Source: Leptospira inadai serovar Lyme str. 10
Lineage (GTDB): Bacteria; Spirochaetota; Leptospiria; Leptospirales; Leptospiraceae
Direction: 5' to 3'
Length of the DNA: 64,000 nt
Assembly: GCF_000243675.2 (NCBI RefSeq)
Contig: NZ_AHMM02000015.1
Location: 408,501-472,500, forward strand
The translations under genes were made by a program, and so were the position numbers. The notes under the pieces are model-generated. The model made no database searches and was not told the DNA's origin. It worked only from the letters and a program-made list of their open reading frames with translations. Shown in pieces: positions 1-9,627 of the stretch. Positions within the stretch are counted from its first letter, which is position 1. Each line of letters begins with the position of its first letter.

Positions 1-1
1 G

Positions 2-523
2 AATATACCGGTTGAAGAAGCGATCAAGGAAGGCAAATTTCGCGAGGATCTGTACTATCGATTGAACGTAATTCCGATCATGATCCCTCCGTTGCGAGAT
101 CGCAAATCCGATATCCCGTTATTAGTCGATCATTACGTCGCACTCATCTTAGCGGAGAATCATTTACCGCCTAAAAAAATCGAGAATGAGGCAATTTCAA
201 TTCTTGAGAATCATTTCTGGCCGGGTAACATCAGAGAATTGAAAAACGTCATCGAACGTCTCTGCATTATGACGGTAGGGGATACGATTCGATCCCAAGA
301 TGTCAAAGATTCGCTGACCGGTTTTCTCAAGGCGAACGATTTAGTCGAAAAAGGGGATTTTAAGAGGGCTAAGGAGGAATTTGAAAAGCAATATATAATT
401 AAAACTTTGCAAATGAACGAAGGGAATGTCTCGAAAACGTCCAAGGCTCTCGGTATTGAACGGTCGCATCTTTACCGCAAAATGAAATCACTCGGGATCC
501 AAGCGGAGGATATCCATGACTAA
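2..523 (+). CDS. Sigma-54-dependent response regulator, C-terminal part (partial)
   Basis: This is the 3' end of an NtrC/AtoC-type enhancer-binding regulator; the frame is open from base 2 and the start lies before the window. The first visible residues GKFREDLYYRLNVI and the following PPLRDRKSDIPLL are the late part of the sigma-54 AAA+ domain, and WPGNIRELKN is its sensor-II-like motif. The last 45 or so residues form a Fis-type helix-turn-helix (GNVSKTSKALGIERSHLYRK), the DNA-binding end. The protein would activate RNA polymerase-sigma-54 after phosphorylation of a receiver domain that is not visible here. The stop overlaps the next gene by 8 bases, so the two are probably co-transcribed. 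The target genes cannot be told. Confidence 0.9.
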   Translation, partial: NIPVEEAIKEGKFREDLYYRLNVIPIMIPPLRDRKSDIPLLVDHYVALILAENHLPPKKIENEAISILENHFWPGNIRELKNVIERLCIMTVGDTIRSQDVKDSLTGFLKANDLVEKGDFKRAKEEFEKQYIIKTLQMNEGNVSKTSKALGIERSHLYRKMKSLGIQAEDIHD

Positions 524-1364
524 CACACCGACTCCTCTTCAAGAATTGAAGGGCATCCTACAAGATCTTAGATTTCTAATCAAGAAGGAGGATTTTCCGA
601 TTTTTCGAAAGCAGGGAGAACCCGATCCTCAAACAATGGAAATGGTCTGGAAAGAAAATTGGAGTTTTGGGTCCGCATCAGCCCAATCAGGAATCGCAAC
701 TGAAACCCGCGGGGTTCAAGTTAGAATACCTCCGAAAGAGCAGGATAGGAATTTTTCCTGCAAACTTTGTCCGGAGCGCTTAAGCGCAGTTCGCCATTTT
801 ATCGTTCGAGGAAGAAAGAAAATCTTGGTTCTTCATTACACCGGCGAATTTCAGCCGAATAAACCTTCCTATGCTAAGACTTCACCTCAAAGAATTTTCA
901 GAACGTCTGAAGCCGAAAATTTATTCGATCGGATGATCCAAAAGGAATTCGGATTTTCAATGCGGGAATTTTATTATCAGGAATATCCGGCTTGCCTATT
1001 TTCTCAGGATCGGTCGAGCGAACTCGACTGGAAACGAAGAGTCGAAAATTGCCAAGTTCACGTAAAGGAAACTATTCAAAAAGAAGGAATCAAAGGTATT
1101 ATATTGCTCGGCGCAGCGGCGACGTTGGCATTCGGAAAAGAAGAGGCGGCTAGACTTCTAGGAAAGAGGGTGGAATTCGAACCTGGAGTTCCCATGGTTA
1201 TATTACGTTCTCCTGAAGCAATTCTCGCCTCGGAACAAAAAAGAAAAGTAGCTTCGTCGGATAGCGCGGAGTTCAGGGAAGCGAAGAAAAAGGAAATCGA
1301 AGTGAAGGAAAGCGTTCTTTCCCAATTAAATCTATTTCACCAAGAGGTTAAAGATCGGATTTGA
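516..1364 (+). CDS. Uracil-DNA glycosylase superfamily-like protein with four Fe-S-type cysteines
   Basis: A 282-residue protein whose last 200 residues follow the layout of family-4 uracil-DNA glycosylases. A CxxC pair (Cys82, Cys85) precedes a strand leading to TGE (109-111), where the family has GE(A/G)PG. Cys160 and Cys179 match the second cysteine pair that holds the [4Fe-4S] cluster, and ILLGAAA (196-202) matches the family's ALGAxA strand. The catalytic motifs are not kept: the GExPGxxED loop is absent and the HPS motif is replaced by RSPEAIL (231-237). The fold and the cluster are therefore likely retained while glycosylase activity is doubtful. The first 75 residues are unassigned. 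It lies between a regulator and priA with overlaps on both sides. The assignment rests on pattern only. Confidence 0.5.
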   Translation: MTNTPTPLQELKGILQDLRFLIKKEDFPIFRKQGEPDPQTMEMVWKENWSFGSASAQSGIATETRGVQVRIPPKEQDRNFSCKLCPERLSAVRHFIVRGRKKILVLHYTGEFQPNKPSYAKTSPQRIFRTSEAENLFDRMIQKEFGFSMREFYYQEYPACLFSQDRSSELDWKRRVENCQVHVKETIQKEGIKGIILLGAAATLAFGKEEAARLLGKRVEFEPGVPMVILRSPEAILASEQKRKVASSDSAEFREAKKKEIEVKESVLSQLNLFHQEVKDRI

Positions 1365-3304
1365 TTCGTTACGCCGAAATCGCTTTTGACCTTCCCATTC
1401 AAGAAGACACCTTCACTTACGAAGTTCCCCCGGAAACGCCTATCGGAGTGCGAGTAAGAGCGCAATTGAGAGGCCGCAAAGAAGAGGGGATCGTCATATC
1501 GGTCCATTCCAACGAGCCTAACTATAAGGTTCTTCGGATTGAAAAAATTATCGATAAGATTCCGGTCATAAACGACGAGCAGATTAAACTCGCCTTCTGG
1601 ATGAAGGAACAGTATCTTTCCTCTTTGGGCGAATGCATACATAAGATGATTCCCAAGGGAAGGAGGCATTCTAAAGTTACCTTCGATCGGGAAGAAACGG
1701 AATCTCTTCCGTTACCGTTAAACGACGAGCAGCAACAGGCATACGAGAATATTAAAAGCGATTTCGGTAAAGATGCGGTTCATCTACTTTTCGGAATTAC
1801 CGGAAGTGGAAAAACCGAAATCTACTTACATTTAATCGGGGATTTATTAAAGAAAAGCGATAGAGGCGTCTTACTTCTCGTTCCCGAGATCGGATTAACG
1901 TATCATATTATCCGAAAACTGGAAGCCGTATTTCCCGGACAAATCGCACTATTGCATTCCGCATTGAAAGTGTCGGAACGCTTTAAGGCGTACACGGATT
2001 TATTGCAGGGAAAGAAAAGGATCGCGGTAGGAACTCGATCGGCAGTCTTCGCCCCGGTTCAAAAACTCGGCCTGATCGTTATAGACGAGGAGCACGACGG
2101 CTCTTTTAAAGAGCATTCCTCTCCCAGGTATCATGCTCGTCAGGTCGCTCTTCAAAGATGTAGGGAGAACAAGGCGGTTTTAGTTTTGGGCTCTGCAACT
2201 CCCGCACTGGAAGTCTACCACTTAGCGATCACCGGTAAAATCGGCTTACAAATTCTTAGTAAACGCCCGGGGAATGCCAAACCGCCTCTCGTGAGGGTCG
2301 TGGAAAATCGGAAAGACTCCCGACTCATAACTTCGGAACTCGGCTTTGCGATAAAGCAGCGCTTGGACAAAAAGGAACAAGTAATTCTACTGCTAAACAG
2401 AAGAGGCTATAGCCCCTTATTATATTCCGAAAATGAAAAGTCCTACGTTCCTTGCCCCAACTGTACATCGCATCTATGCTTTCATAAAAAAGGATCCGTC
2501 ATTTGTCATCTTTGCGGATATACGGACTCGTTGACGCACCTGGAAGCGACCAGAGGAGAAAAATTAGTATTACTAGGAACCGGTACCCAAAAATTGGAAG
2601 AACATCTTTTGGAAACCTTTCCAGGTTCCAAGATCGAACGCCTGGATCAAGATTCGATCCAGGATCGGTCCCTGCTGACGGAAGTGATAGGCAGACTCGT
2701 TCATGGGGAAATCGATATACTAACCGGAACTCAAATGATCTCGAAAGGGTTGGATGCGGGAAGAGTTACTTTGGTAGGAGTTTTAAACGCAGGGATCGGA
2801 TTAGGTCTGCCCGATTTCAGGGCAGGAGAGCGAGTTTTTTCCCTGTTAACTCAGGTAGCAGGACGAGCGGGAAGAGCCGATTTACTCGGAGAAGTCATTA
2901 TAGAGACTCTTACACCGGACCATCCGATCATTCGCATGGCCATCGACCAGAACTACGTAAAATTTTACGATTCCGAACTTCCGATTCGAAAAGAACTATT
3001 CTATCCTCCGTATTCGAGACTTGTCCGAATCCTCTCCAGATCGCCCGATGAACAAGCATCTCTAAAAGCGATCGAAGCGGCTTCTAGGATTATTAAACGA
3101 CATCTTCCGGATCCCCAGACGGTCCTCCTCGGCCCTGCACCTTGTCCATTTTATAAGATAGATAAAAACTTTCGGAATCATTTACTCATCAAAACGACCA
3201 CTCCGAGTAAATGGAGAGACGTCCTGCGAGAGGAGGTAAGAACGATAAAAATTCCTAAAAACGTTTACTTGGAATTGGATTTTGATCCAGTGGACCTCGT
3301 CTGA
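1361..3304 (+). CDS. priA: Primosomal protein N' (PriA helicase)
   Basis: PriA is the 3'-to-5' superfamily-2 helicase that recognises stalled forks and reloads the replisome. The 647-residue protein has the N-terminal 3'-DNA-binding domain (about 1-105), Walker A GITGSGKTE (Lys151), the DEEH box (242-245), GSATPALE (278-285) and NRRGYSPL. Only two of the four zinc cysteine pairs are present, CPNC (365-368) and CHLC (382-385); the pair before them and the pair after them are missing. The protein is shorter than E. coli PriA (732). The start is a TTG whose last two bases are the first two of the upstream TGA stop, which indicates translational coupling. Identification is firm. Confidence 0.95.
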   Translation: MIRYAEIAFDLPIQEDTFTYEVPPETPIGVRVRAQLRGRKEEGIVISVHSNEPNYKVLRIEKIIDKIPVINDEQIKLAFWMKEQYLSSLGECIHKMIPKGRRHSKVTFDREETESLPLPLNDEQQQAYENIKSDFGKDAVHLLFGITGSGKTEIYLHLIGDLLKKSDRGVLLLVPEIGLTYHIIRKLEAVFPGQIALLHSALKVSERFKAYTDLLQGKKRIAVGTRSAVFAPVQKLGLIVIDEEHDGSFKEHSSPRYHARQVALQRCRENKAVLVLGSATPALEVYHLAITGKIGLQILSKRPGNAKPPLVRVVENRKDSRLITSELGFAIKQRLDKKEQVILLLNRRGYSPLLYSENEKSYVPCPNCTSHLCFHKKGSVICHLCGYTDSLTHLEATRGEKLVLLGTGTQKLEEHLLETFPGSKIERLDQDSIQDRSLLTEVIGRLVHGEIDILTGTQMISKGLDAGRVTLVGVLNAGIGLGLPDFRAGERVFSLLTQVAGRAGRADLLGEVIIETLTPDHPIIRMAIDQNYVKFYDSELPIRKELFYPPYSRLVRILSRSPDEQASLKAIEAASRIIKRHLPDPQTVLLGPAPCPFYKIDKNFRNHLLIKTTTPSKWRDVLREEVRTIKIPKNVYLELDFDPVDLV

Positions 3305-4248
3305 TGAAAATCGCTTTTTTCGGCACACCGGAACATTCCGCTAAACTTCTTTCTTCACTCTTGGAAGAGCAGGATATCGAAATTCTGTTTGTCGTAACAA
3401 ATCCCGATCGTCCCAAAGGTCGGAGTAAAACCCCGAGCCCGAGTCCGGTCAAAGAAGTCGCACAACGTGCAGGATTACCCGTATTTCAATTCGAATCCAT
3501 TAAAAAGGAAAAGGAGAAGGCTGTCCGAGAATTCTCCCGGTTTCCGGTCGAGTTATACCTAGTCTTCGCGTATGGATCCATCCTACCGAAAGAAGTATTT
3601 CAATTTCCCAAATTCGGATCGATTAACTTACACGGATCCCTTCTACCCGAATTGCGTGGCGCGTCGCCTGTGCAAACCGCTCTTTGGAAAGGATACTCGA
3701 AGACCGGTATCAGTATTCAATATATAGGCGAGGGAATGGACGAAGGAGATATCATCCAGGCCAAAGAAATTACGATTTCTATGGAAGATGATACGGGAAC
3801 TCTGATGGACCGGATTACCCAAGCGGGAACCGAATGTATAAAGCCCCTAATCCAGGGAAATAGATCGGAACGCTTTCCGGCGATCGCCCAAGATCATTCC
3901 CAAGCGACCTATTGTACGAAACTGAAATCGGAGGATCGAATCCTAGAGTTTACTCTTCCTGCTATCGACGTTCATAATCGGATTCGCGCCCTGGCTCCCG
4001 ATCCTGGAGCGGTTTGCAATTTTCGAGACAAACGACTCGTTCTGCGAAAAACCGTTTGGACCGATATCGTAGAATCGCCTATTATACCGGGGAGATTGAA
4101 ACGAATGGACAGAAAAGGCCTTCTTTTTCAGTGTGGAGATGGTCGATTCTTGGAAATCATCTCTCTTCAACCGGAGAATAAGAACCGCATGAGTGCGGCG
4201 GATTTCCTGAACGGCTTCCGCATCACAGAAGAGGATCGGTTCCAGTGA
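3304..4248 (+). CDS. fmt: Methionyl-tRNA formyltransferase
   Basis: Fmt transfers a formyl group from 10-formyl-tetrahydrofolate to the methionine on initiator tRNA. The 314-residue protein starts MKIAFFGTPEHSA, typical of the Rossmann formyltransferase domain. It has the catalytic Asn and His in SINLHGSLLPELRGASPVQ, and the active-site Asp in GEGMDEGDI. The last 100 residues form the OB-like C-terminal domain. The length fits the family (about 310). The ATG shares its A with the TGA of priA, so the two are coupled; priA-fmt neighbourhood is common in bacteria. Confidence 0.96.
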   Translation: MKIAFFGTPEHSAKLLSSLLEEQDIEILFVVTNPDRPKGRSKTPSPSPVKEVAQRAGLPVFQFESIKKEKEKAVREFSRFPVELYLVFAYGSILPKEVFQFPKFGSINLHGSLLPELRGASPVQTALWKGYSKTGISIQYIGEGMDEGDIIQAKEITISMEDDTGTLMDRITQAGTECIKPLIQGNRSERFPAIAQDHSQATYCTKLKSEDRILEFTLPAIDVHNRIRALAPDPGAVCNFRDKRLVLRKTVWTDIVESPIIPGRLKRMDRKGLLFQCGDGRFLEIISLQPENKNRMSAADFLNGFRITEEDRFQ

Positions 4249-5246
4249 CTCAGGAAGAACTCCGTTCCAAATACCTCCCGATCGGAGGTTATCTATTTTT
4301 TATCGCATTCGGTTTGGTCGTTTTTTTTATCGCGGCTTTTCTCGTCGTTTTTGTTCGAACCAAAAGTTCTACTTTGGTTGTCATGCCCGATGTCGTCGGG
4401 AAGTCCTATAATGAAGTGCATAATGAACTGAGTCGCCTTCAGTTGAAGATTCGACTCGAATCCAAACGATATCCGGATAAGACGGATGGAATCATCATTT
4501 ATCAATCCATCCGTCCGGGGCGAGAAATAGAGGCCGGATCAAAAGTTTCCTTAACGGTGAATATCGGGTTGGATCGACTCATTATGCCCGAATTGAAAGG
4601 ACAAACATTGGCTTCGGCAAAGAACGCTCTTGAAAAAGTCCTATCGGGAGAAACGTACGTATCCCTTCAACTGGGTGGGGTAACTTATGTGGAGCCCAAG
4701 GAAGGTGAACTTCCGGACACGGTCGTAGATCAAATTCCCGAAGCCGGAAAAAATACAACGGCAAGAGAGAAAGTCTTTCTGTTAGTCACGAAAGCTCCTG
4801 CGAAAAAGAAAGAGGGCGAGTCCCAGACCCTGGATTTTAAACCCGGCGACTCCTTTGTGTTTGCGCAACGAACATTGGCTCAGGCTGGAATTCCTTCCAA
4901 GGCCGATATAGTCGAAACGAAATTTCGCCCTGAAAGCGGAAAAATCGAATCGGCGCAAAAGATCGGTTCCGAATATCGGTTCAAAGTATTTTATTTCGAG
5001 CCGGAAGATCGGGTGGAAAGCGGCTATGAAAGTTTCGAGTATAAGATTCGAGATAGCGGAAATTATAAATTAATTCTGAAAGACCAAAAAGACGAATCGA
5101 AGCAAGTCGAGTTATCCGCGGCTACCCCGTATCAAGAAGGGGAAAAAATCCAGACAGTATTTTATCGGGCGGGGGATGTCACTCTGGTCTTGTTGGATCA
5201 ATCCGGCTCGAAAGTAAAATCCAAAGACTACGAGAACGAATTTTGA
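4245..5246 (+). CDS. Membrane-anchored PASTA-domain protein
   Basis: A 333-residue protein with one membrane segment (about residues 16-37, flanked by charged residues) followed by two PASTA repeats: residues 44-107 beginning [10 protein letters not shown], and 113-183 beginning [14 protein letters not shown] domains bind muropeptides or beta-lactam-like ligands in Ser/Thr kinases and class A PBPs. Here there is neither a kinase nor a transpeptidase domain, so this is an orphan cell-wall-sensing or scaffolding protein. Residues 195-333 are a further periplasmic region that may hold another divergent PASTA-like unit. The GTG start overlaps the fmt stop by four bases. Confidence 0.85.
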   Translation: MTQEELRSKYLPIGGYLFFIAFGLVVFFIAAFLVVFVRTKSSTLVVMPDVVGKSYNEVHNELSRLQLKIRLESKRYPDKTDGIIIYQSIRPGREIEAGSKVSLTVNIGLDRLIMPELKGQTLASAKNALEKVLSGETYVSLQLGGVTYVEPKEGELPDTVVDQIPEAGKNTTAREKVFLLVTKAPAKKKEGESQTLDFKPGDSFVFAQRTLAQAGIPSKADIVETKFRPESGKIESAQKIGSEYRFKVFYFEPEDRVESGYESFEYKIRDSGNYKLILKDQKDESKQVELSAATPYQEGEKIQTVFYRAGDVTLVLLDQSGSKVKSKDYENEF

Positions 5247-5893
5247 AAATCTCCGCCTCCATCTTAGCGACACAGCTAACTTCGCTTTCTTCCCAAATCC
5301 CTTCTTTCCTGCAAGAAAACATCGATTTGATTCATATGGATGTGATGGATGGAAATTTCGTACCCCAAATCAGCTTTGGAGAAGCGATCACTAAAGAAGT
5401 AAAGGATATGACTTCGATCCCCTTAGACGTACATCTAATGGTTGAAAAACCGGAAAATCACGTTCCTAAATATTATGAATTGAATCCTTACTGTATTACA
5501 TTTCATGCGGAGACCACAAGATTCCCGATTCGCTTGGCCCAAGAAATCAGGAAGAACGGTCCCAAAGTAGGCGTTTCTCTAAATCCGGGCACTCCTGTTT
5601 CTGCCTTAGAAACCCTGCTACCTTACATTGATTTAGTGCTGATCATGACGGTCGAACCCGGTTTCTACGGTCAGAAGTTCGTTGAGGGAGGAATCGAGAA
5701 GATTCAGAAAGTGAAATCTTTGATTTCTCCATACCGGATTGAATTGGAAGTAGATGGTGGCGTTAACGACTCGAATATTCGAGACCTGGCAAAGGCCGGA
5801 GTGGATATTTGCGTAGTAGGAGCCGGATTATTTAAGTCCGGACATCCGAACGATAACGGAAAAAATCTAAAGAAGCTTGCTTCCGGCATTTAA
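5243..5893 (+). CDS. rpe: Ribulose-phosphate 3-epimerase
   Basis: Rpe interconverts ribulose 5-phosphate and xylulose 5-phosphate in the pentose phosphate pathway. The 216-residue TIM barrel shows the expected KISASILA start, the metal-binding region [37 protein letters not shown] and the phosphate loop EVDGGVN...VGAGLFKSG. The length is normal. The start is TTG, overlapping the TGA of the upstream PASTA gene. It is the last gene of the priA-fmt-PASTA-rpe run; 162 bases without a gene follow before rpsP. Confidence 0.96.
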   Translation: MKISASILATQLTSLSSQIPSFLQENIDLIHMDVMDGNFVPQISFGEAITKEVKDMTSIPLDVHLMVEKPENHVPKYYELNPYCITFHAETTRFPIRLAQEIRKNGPKVGVSLNPGTPVSALETLLPYIDLVLIMTVEPGFYGQKFVEGGIEKIQKVKSLISPYRIELEVDGGVNDSNIRDLAKAGVDICVVGAGLFKSGHPNDNGKNLKKLASGI

Positions 5894-6006
5894 AAGGAAA
5901 ACGACTTCCATCAGAAATCGACTTTCCGCTAAGTCAAAGCGAAACAAGGTACATAATGCCGTAAAACCTTGACAGTCGGTAACGGTTCTAAAAAATGGCT
6001 TATTAA

Positions 6007-6029
6007 GGCGAACTGTGCTTCAGTTTGCC
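6007..6029 (+). promoter_or_regulatory. Hairpin in the rpsP 5' leader
   Basis: GGCGAACTG (6007-6015) and CAGTTTGCC (6021-6029) can pair over nine positions (one G-U) around the loop TGCTT. It lies 27 bases before the rpsP start, and a purine-rich Shine-Dalgarno (about 6042-6047) follows. Hairpins in leaders of ribosomal-protein operons often mediate feedback by a product of the operon; that role is inferred from place only. Confidence 0.4.
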
Positions 6030-6055
6030 ACCGTATCCAACGAAGGATTTTTATT

Positions 6056-6322
6056 TTGGTTAAGATCAGATTACAGAGAACTGGAGCCAAAAACAACCCC
6101 CATTACCGGGTTGTAGCAGCGGACAGCCGCTCTCCGCGCGACGGAAAATTCATTGATATTCTTGGGCATTATCACCCGGCAGAAATCAAAGGACAAACCG
6201 TTTTAGACAAAACGAAAGTTTTGGATTGGCTAAAAAAGGGTGCTCAACCTACGGGAACCGTGCTGAACCTCATTAAGAATGAGGGAATCTGGGCGGAATA
6301 CAAACAAGCCGCTAAGAAGTAA
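6056..6322 (+). CDS. rpsP: 30S ribosomal protein S16
   Basis: S16 binds 16S rRNA early in assembly of the 30S body. The protein, read as (M)[19 protein letters not shown] with the [17 protein letters not shown] core, is 88 residues and standard for S16. The start is set at TTG 6056 because family members begin exactly here and GAAGGA lies 8 bases upstream; the frame stays open further upstream to 5969 but that stretch has no S16 counterpart. This is the first gene of the rpsP-khpA-rimM-trmD-rplS operon, and its stop overlaps khpA (TAATG). Confidence 0.95.
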   Translation: MVKIRLQRTGAKNNPHYRVVAADSRSPRDGKFIDILGHYHPAEIKGQTVLDKTKVLDWLKKGAQPTGTVLNLIKNEGIWAEYKQAAKK

Positions 6323-6552
6323 TGGAAGAACTAGTCCGCTACATCGTAACTTCCCTGGTAGATTTTCCGGAGGAGATTTCCGTAACGGAAATAGAAGGCG
6401 AGGAGCAAACAGTTTTAGAACTGAGGGTTTCTCCGAAAGACGTGGGGAAAGTGATCGGTAAAAACGGCAGGATTGCAAAATCCCTACGCGCAATTTTGAC
6501 CGCTGCTTCCATTAAAGCAGGTAAGAATATCTCCCTGGAAATTATTGACTGA
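6322..6552 (+). CDS. khpA: KH-domain RNA-binding protein KhpA
   Basis: A 76-residue single KH domain with the [15 protein letters not shown] nucleic-acid-binding loop (GxxG = GKNG), the YlqC/KhpA family. In other bacteria KhpA works with KhpB as a small-RNA and mRNA chaperone and affects cell length. The position between rpsP and rimM is the same as in Bacillus and many others. The ATG overlaps the rpsP stop, and the end overlaps rimM by 8 bases. Confidence 0.93.
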   Translation: MEELVRYIVTSLVDFPEEISVTEIEGEEQTVLELRVSPKDVGKVIGKNGRIAKSLRAILTAASIKAGKNISLEIID

Positions 6553-7063
6553 GAACCGAATCCTTGTCGGTAAGTTAGGGAAACCCTTTGGGCTAAAGGG
6601 TCTCATCCGGCTTGTCGCCCAAGAAAGCTCTCTTCCTACTCTCAAACACCCTCTGTCCGTCATTCTTCGTTTTCCCGGTAAGCCGGATCTTTCTCTAATA
6701 GTTCTGGAAACGAAAATTCATTCCGGTAGAATTCATCTTCGTTTCCAGGATTATAATACGCCGGAAGACTCTACAAAATTAACCGGAGCTAGCGTATTCC
6801 TGGATCGTTCCGTATTTCCAGCAAGCCGGGGAGATGAATATTATCTGTTCGAACTCCAGGGTCTTCGCGGAATCGCGGAATCCGGTGCGGATTTGAATTG
6901 GGTTTTGGAGGATATCATGGAAAATCCCGCGCATCCGATTTTATTGTTCCGAGACGGAGAGAAGGAGATTCTAATCCCCTTTATCGATCAGTTTGTCGGA
7001 AAGATACTTCTGAACGAAGGGAAAATCTTTCTTAAGAATCCGGAGATTTGGGATGAAGTTTAA
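6545..7063 (+). CDS. rimM: Ribosome maturation factor RimM
   Basis: RimM helps mature the 3' domain of 16S rRNA on the 30S head and binds S19. The 172-residue protein opens with the family signature [18 protein letters not shown], and its C-terminal PRC-barrel half contains [11 protein letters not shown]. The length is normal. The TTG start lies inside the end of khpA and its stop overlaps trmD, so translation is probably coupled throughout. Confidence 0.93.
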   Translation: MTENRILVGKLGKPFGLKGLIRLVAQESSLPTLKHPLSVILRFPGKPDLSLIVLETKIHSGRIHLRFQDYNTPEDSTKLTGASVFLDRSVFPASRGDEYYLFELQGLRGIAESGADLNWVLEDIMENPAHPILLFRDGEKEILIPFIDQFVGKILLNEGKIFLKNPEIWDEV

Positions 7064-7721
7064 CTTTATCACTCTCTTTCCCTCGAAAATCCAATCTTAC
7101 TTTGCCGAAGGGCTTCAAGAAAAAGCGATTCGAAACGGAGTCTTTTCGATCGAAATCGTACATCTCCGCGACTATTCCAATAATAAACATCTTAAAGTGG
7201 ACGATACTCCCTACGGCGGAGGACCGGGAATGCTATTAAAAGTCGAGCCGGTGCATCTGGCTCTGGAATCTCTAGGAAAGGAAAAAGGATTGGTGATCAT
7301 GACGACTCCTTCCGGAATTCCCTTCACCCAGGAAATTGCGGTTCAGCTGGCAAGGAAAGACGGCCCCATCACTTTGATATCCGGTTACTACGAAGGCGTG
7401 GATCATCGAGTTACCGAACATCTTGTTGACATAGAACTGTCCCTTGGAAATTATGTAATCTCAGCCGGAGATTTGGCCAGCCTTTGTATAGTAGATGCAG
7501 TGTCCAGGCTTTTGCCGGGATTTATGGGCGACCAAGAAAGTCTGGAAGACGAGTCGCATAATGATCGGGACGTACTAGAATATCCCCAATATACGAAGCC
7601 TTCCGAATATAACGGGTGGAAAGTTCCCGAGGTTCTACTTAGCGGAAATCACGCTGCAATTGAATCTTGGCGCGAAACTAACAGAAAAAGAATCAACCCC
7701 GATAAAACGAGGAATCTATGA
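7053..7721 (+). CDS. trmD: tRNA (guanine-N1)-methyltransferase TrmD
   Basis: TrmD methylates G37 next to the anticodon with S-adenosylmethionine and prevents frameshifting. The 222-residue SPOUT-class protein has [36 protein letters not shown] and the trefoil-knot SAM site [13 protein letters not shown]. The usual CGRYEG appears as SGYYEG and the usual GGELA as AGDLA, mild departures from the consensus. EYPQYTKP near the C-terminus is diagnostic. The length is slightly below the 240-255 common elsewhere. Confidence 0.94.
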   Translation: MKFNFITLFPSKIQSYFAEGLQEKAIRNGVFSIEIVHLRDYSNNKHLKVDDTPYGGGPGMLLKVEPVHLALESLGKEKGLVIMTTPSGIPFTQEIAVQLARKDGPITLISGYYEGVDHRVTEHLVDIELSLGNYVISAGDLASLCIVDAVSRLLPGFMGDQESLEDESHNDRDVLEYPQYTKPSEYNGWKVPEVLLSGNHAAIESWRETNRKRINPDKTRNL

Positions 7722-8146
7722 AAGAACTTCTTAAGGGCGGATTGCCCACTGACGCTAACCGCACCCTGAATTTCAATGTCGGGGATACTGTTAAAGTACA
7801 TTATAAAATCCAAGAATCCGGAAAAGAGCGTATTCAGGTGTATGAAGGAGTCGTGATTTCCATCTCGAACGGCGGTAACGGAAAATCTTTCACCGTACGA
7901 CGTATTTCGTATGACGTCGGTGTCGAACGAGTGTTTCCGCTATATTCACCTCGGATCGCTAAAATCGAGCTGATCCGCAAAGGTCGGGTCCGTCGTTCTA
8001 AACTCTTCTTCCTGCGCGAACGTTCCGGTAAATCGGCTCGTATACGCGAATTGAAAGGCGGAAAAACGTTAGTAGCCGAAGATAAAAAACGTCAGGCAGC
8101 TGCCGACGCAGCGGCAACTACGTCCGGAGCTCCGGCTTCGGAATAA
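7718..8146 (+). CDS. rplS: 50S ribosomal protein L19
   Basis: L19 sits at the 30S-50S interface. Residues 1-115 carry the family features [29 protein letters not shown] and [37 protein letters not shown] in order. The 142-residue product has an extra Ala-rich, Lys-containing tail of about 25 residues beyond the usual end, likely disordered. The ATG overlaps the trmD stop (ATGA). Confidence 0.95.
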   Translation: MKELLKGGLPTDANRTLNFNVGDTVKVHYKIQESGKERIQVYEGVVISISNGGNGKSFTVRRISYDVGVERVFPLYSPRIAKIELIRKGRVRRSKLFFLRERSGKSARIRELKGGKTLVAEDKKRQAAADAAATTSGAPASE

Positions 8147-8152
8147 AAACCT

Positions 8153-8818
8153 TTGCCCACGGGAAACTTCGAACCGGAAGAATCCCGTTTTTTCCCCCAC
8201 GGGATTCCCTGCGGGATTGATGAAGCGGGTCGGGGACCTTATGCGGGTCCCTTATCGCTCGCGCTGGTCGCATTTTCTCCTGAAATTCTAGAATCTATCC
8301 TGGTCGGTAAGAACTTATCGGGATTGAACGATTCCAAAAAACTTTCCGAATCCAAACGAGAGATACTCTATTCCCAAATACGGGAAATGGCAAGTATATG
8401 CTGTCATACTTTCGTATCCCACACCTTCATAGATAATAACGGAATCAATAGAGCCGTCCTTGAAGGGATTCGGAAGTGTTATAGAATGGCACTTCGAACG
8501 CCGATAGCGATAGTAGGCGGTTCGTTGACTCTTCTGATCGATGGAAATTACAACTTTTCAAAATATCCCGAATCAAAGTCCATTTCGTCTAAGTCTCATT
8601 ATTATACGAAGGGGGATTCCCGTATTGTAAGCATCTCGGCCGCTTCCATCATCGCAAAAGTAACTCGGGATCGTTGGATGAAAGGAATCGCCGGTAAATT
8701 TCCCGGCTACGGATTCGAATCGCATAAAGGTTACGGTAGTGCGGGACATGAGGAAGCGATCAGAACCCTAGGTCTCTGTCGAATTCACCGGCGCTCCTTT
8801 ACGAAGAAATTCCAATGA
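8153..8818 (+). CDS. rnhB: Ribonuclease HII
   Basis: RNase HII removes ribonucleotides embedded in DNA and RNA-DNA hybrids. The 221-residue protein has the acidic catalytic motif [26 protein letters not shown], the LLIDGN strand supplying another Asp, and [16 protein letters not shown]. The TTG start follows rplS by 6 bases, and the end overlaps the next gene (ATGA). rnhB directly after the rplS operon is also seen in Bacillus. Confidence 0.95.
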   Translation: MPTGNFEPEESRFFPHGIPCGIDEAGRGPYAGPLSLALVAFSPEILESILVGKNLSGLNDSKKLSESKREILYSQIREMASICCHTFVSHTFIDNNGINRAVLEGIRKCYRMALRTPIAIVGGSLTLLIDGNYNFSKYPESKSISSKSHYYTKGDSRIVSISAASIIAKVTRDRWMKGIAGKFPGYGFESHKGYGSAGHEEAIRTLGLCRIHRRSFTKKFQ

Positions 8819-9627
8819 GTCCTATCCCGCCAGTTCCATTCAATCCCAGAGAAGTTCCGAAGGTGCCGCAGGTCAGAAATCCGGACGCGGAACCGGTCCG
8901 AAGTGTAGATTCAGTCGGATTTATACATCTTATTTCACCGCCCGAGACGTTTGAAGGCGAATCGAAGGCAGCTCCTTTTTTTAGAGTTTGGGTTAGGGAG
9001 GGAAGCAAAGAGGGAAAAGCAAAGCTATTCTGGGAGGGCGAGACTCACGAAGTTCGCACCGAAACTCCCTTACTCGAGGGAGAAGAGTTAAAATTAGAAC
9101 GCTTCCTGACCGGCCAAGGTTCCAAATGGAGAATCCAAGAAAGACGAATAACGGAGAAGTCGGAATCGAACGAAGTTTTCTCTCCCTCCAAAACCGGGTT
9201 ACTCGGAACTCTGGAAAAACTTCTGAAACATGAGGATGGCCCGCAGTCCCAGGAAGGAATTCTTGCCTTCCTGAAGACGTATTTTCCGTTTCTAAATTGG
9301 AAACCGGATACTCTAGTTTTTTCTTGGGACCTTCCAAAAGACGGGCATGCCGAAGGATATTTAGGGGATGATGATGCTCAGGGCAGAGTTTTTATTTTGC
9401 GAATTGAAAACAAAACTGGGGACCCGAGTTTATACCGCCTTCAATGGAAAAAGAAGGACGCATCGGACTTGATTCTAGAAGCCACTTATAGTAGCTTTAA
9501 AATGTACTTGCATATGGGAGAAAATCGGAAAAAATTCATGCAATTTCTGGAAGAATACGGTGTACAATTCCAAGAAGTCAGAATTTCGTACAAACCTTCC
9601 TATCAGAGGAGGGAATGGAACGCGTGA
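8815..9627 (+). CDS. Hypothetical protein in the YlqG/FliK-like position
   Basis: A 270-residue soluble protein without a signal peptide or membrane segment. Its first 60 residues are rich in Pro, Glu and Val and look disordered. The last 110 (from about [17 protein letters not shown]) alternate hydrophobic and charged residues, with a Phe/Tyr-rich VQFQEVRIS end reminiscent of the FliK hook-length-control C-domain. In Bacillus the gene at this point (rnhB-ylqG-ylqH) is FliK-related, and the gene that follows here is the matching FlhB-tail-like partner. The FliK link is therefore mostly from synteny. It overlaps rnhB by 4 and the next gene by 13 bases. Confidence 0.5.
   Translation: MSPIPPVPFNPREVPKVPQVRNPDAEPVRSVDSVGFIHLISPPETFEGESKAAPFFRVWVREGSKEGKAKLFWEGETHEVRTETPLLEGEELKLERFLTGQGSKWRIQERRITEKSESNEVFSPSKTGLLGTLEKLLKHEDGPQSQEGILAFLKTYFPFLNWKPDTLVFSWDLPKDGHAEGYLGDDDAQGRVFILRIENKTGDPSLYRLQWKKKDASDLILEATYSSFKMYLHMGENRKKFMQFLEEYGVQFQEVRISYKPSYQRREWNA

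Noticed and set aside
2503..3051. 182-codon open frame inside priA
   Set aside because: It is an alternate frame of a well-conserved gene, with Arg/Ser-rich composition and no recognisable motif.
5969..6055. In-frame extension of rpsP from TTG 5969, and TTGACA there as a -35 element
   Set aside because: S16 proteins start at VKIRLQR, and there is no -10 hexamer at a suitable distance from 5969.
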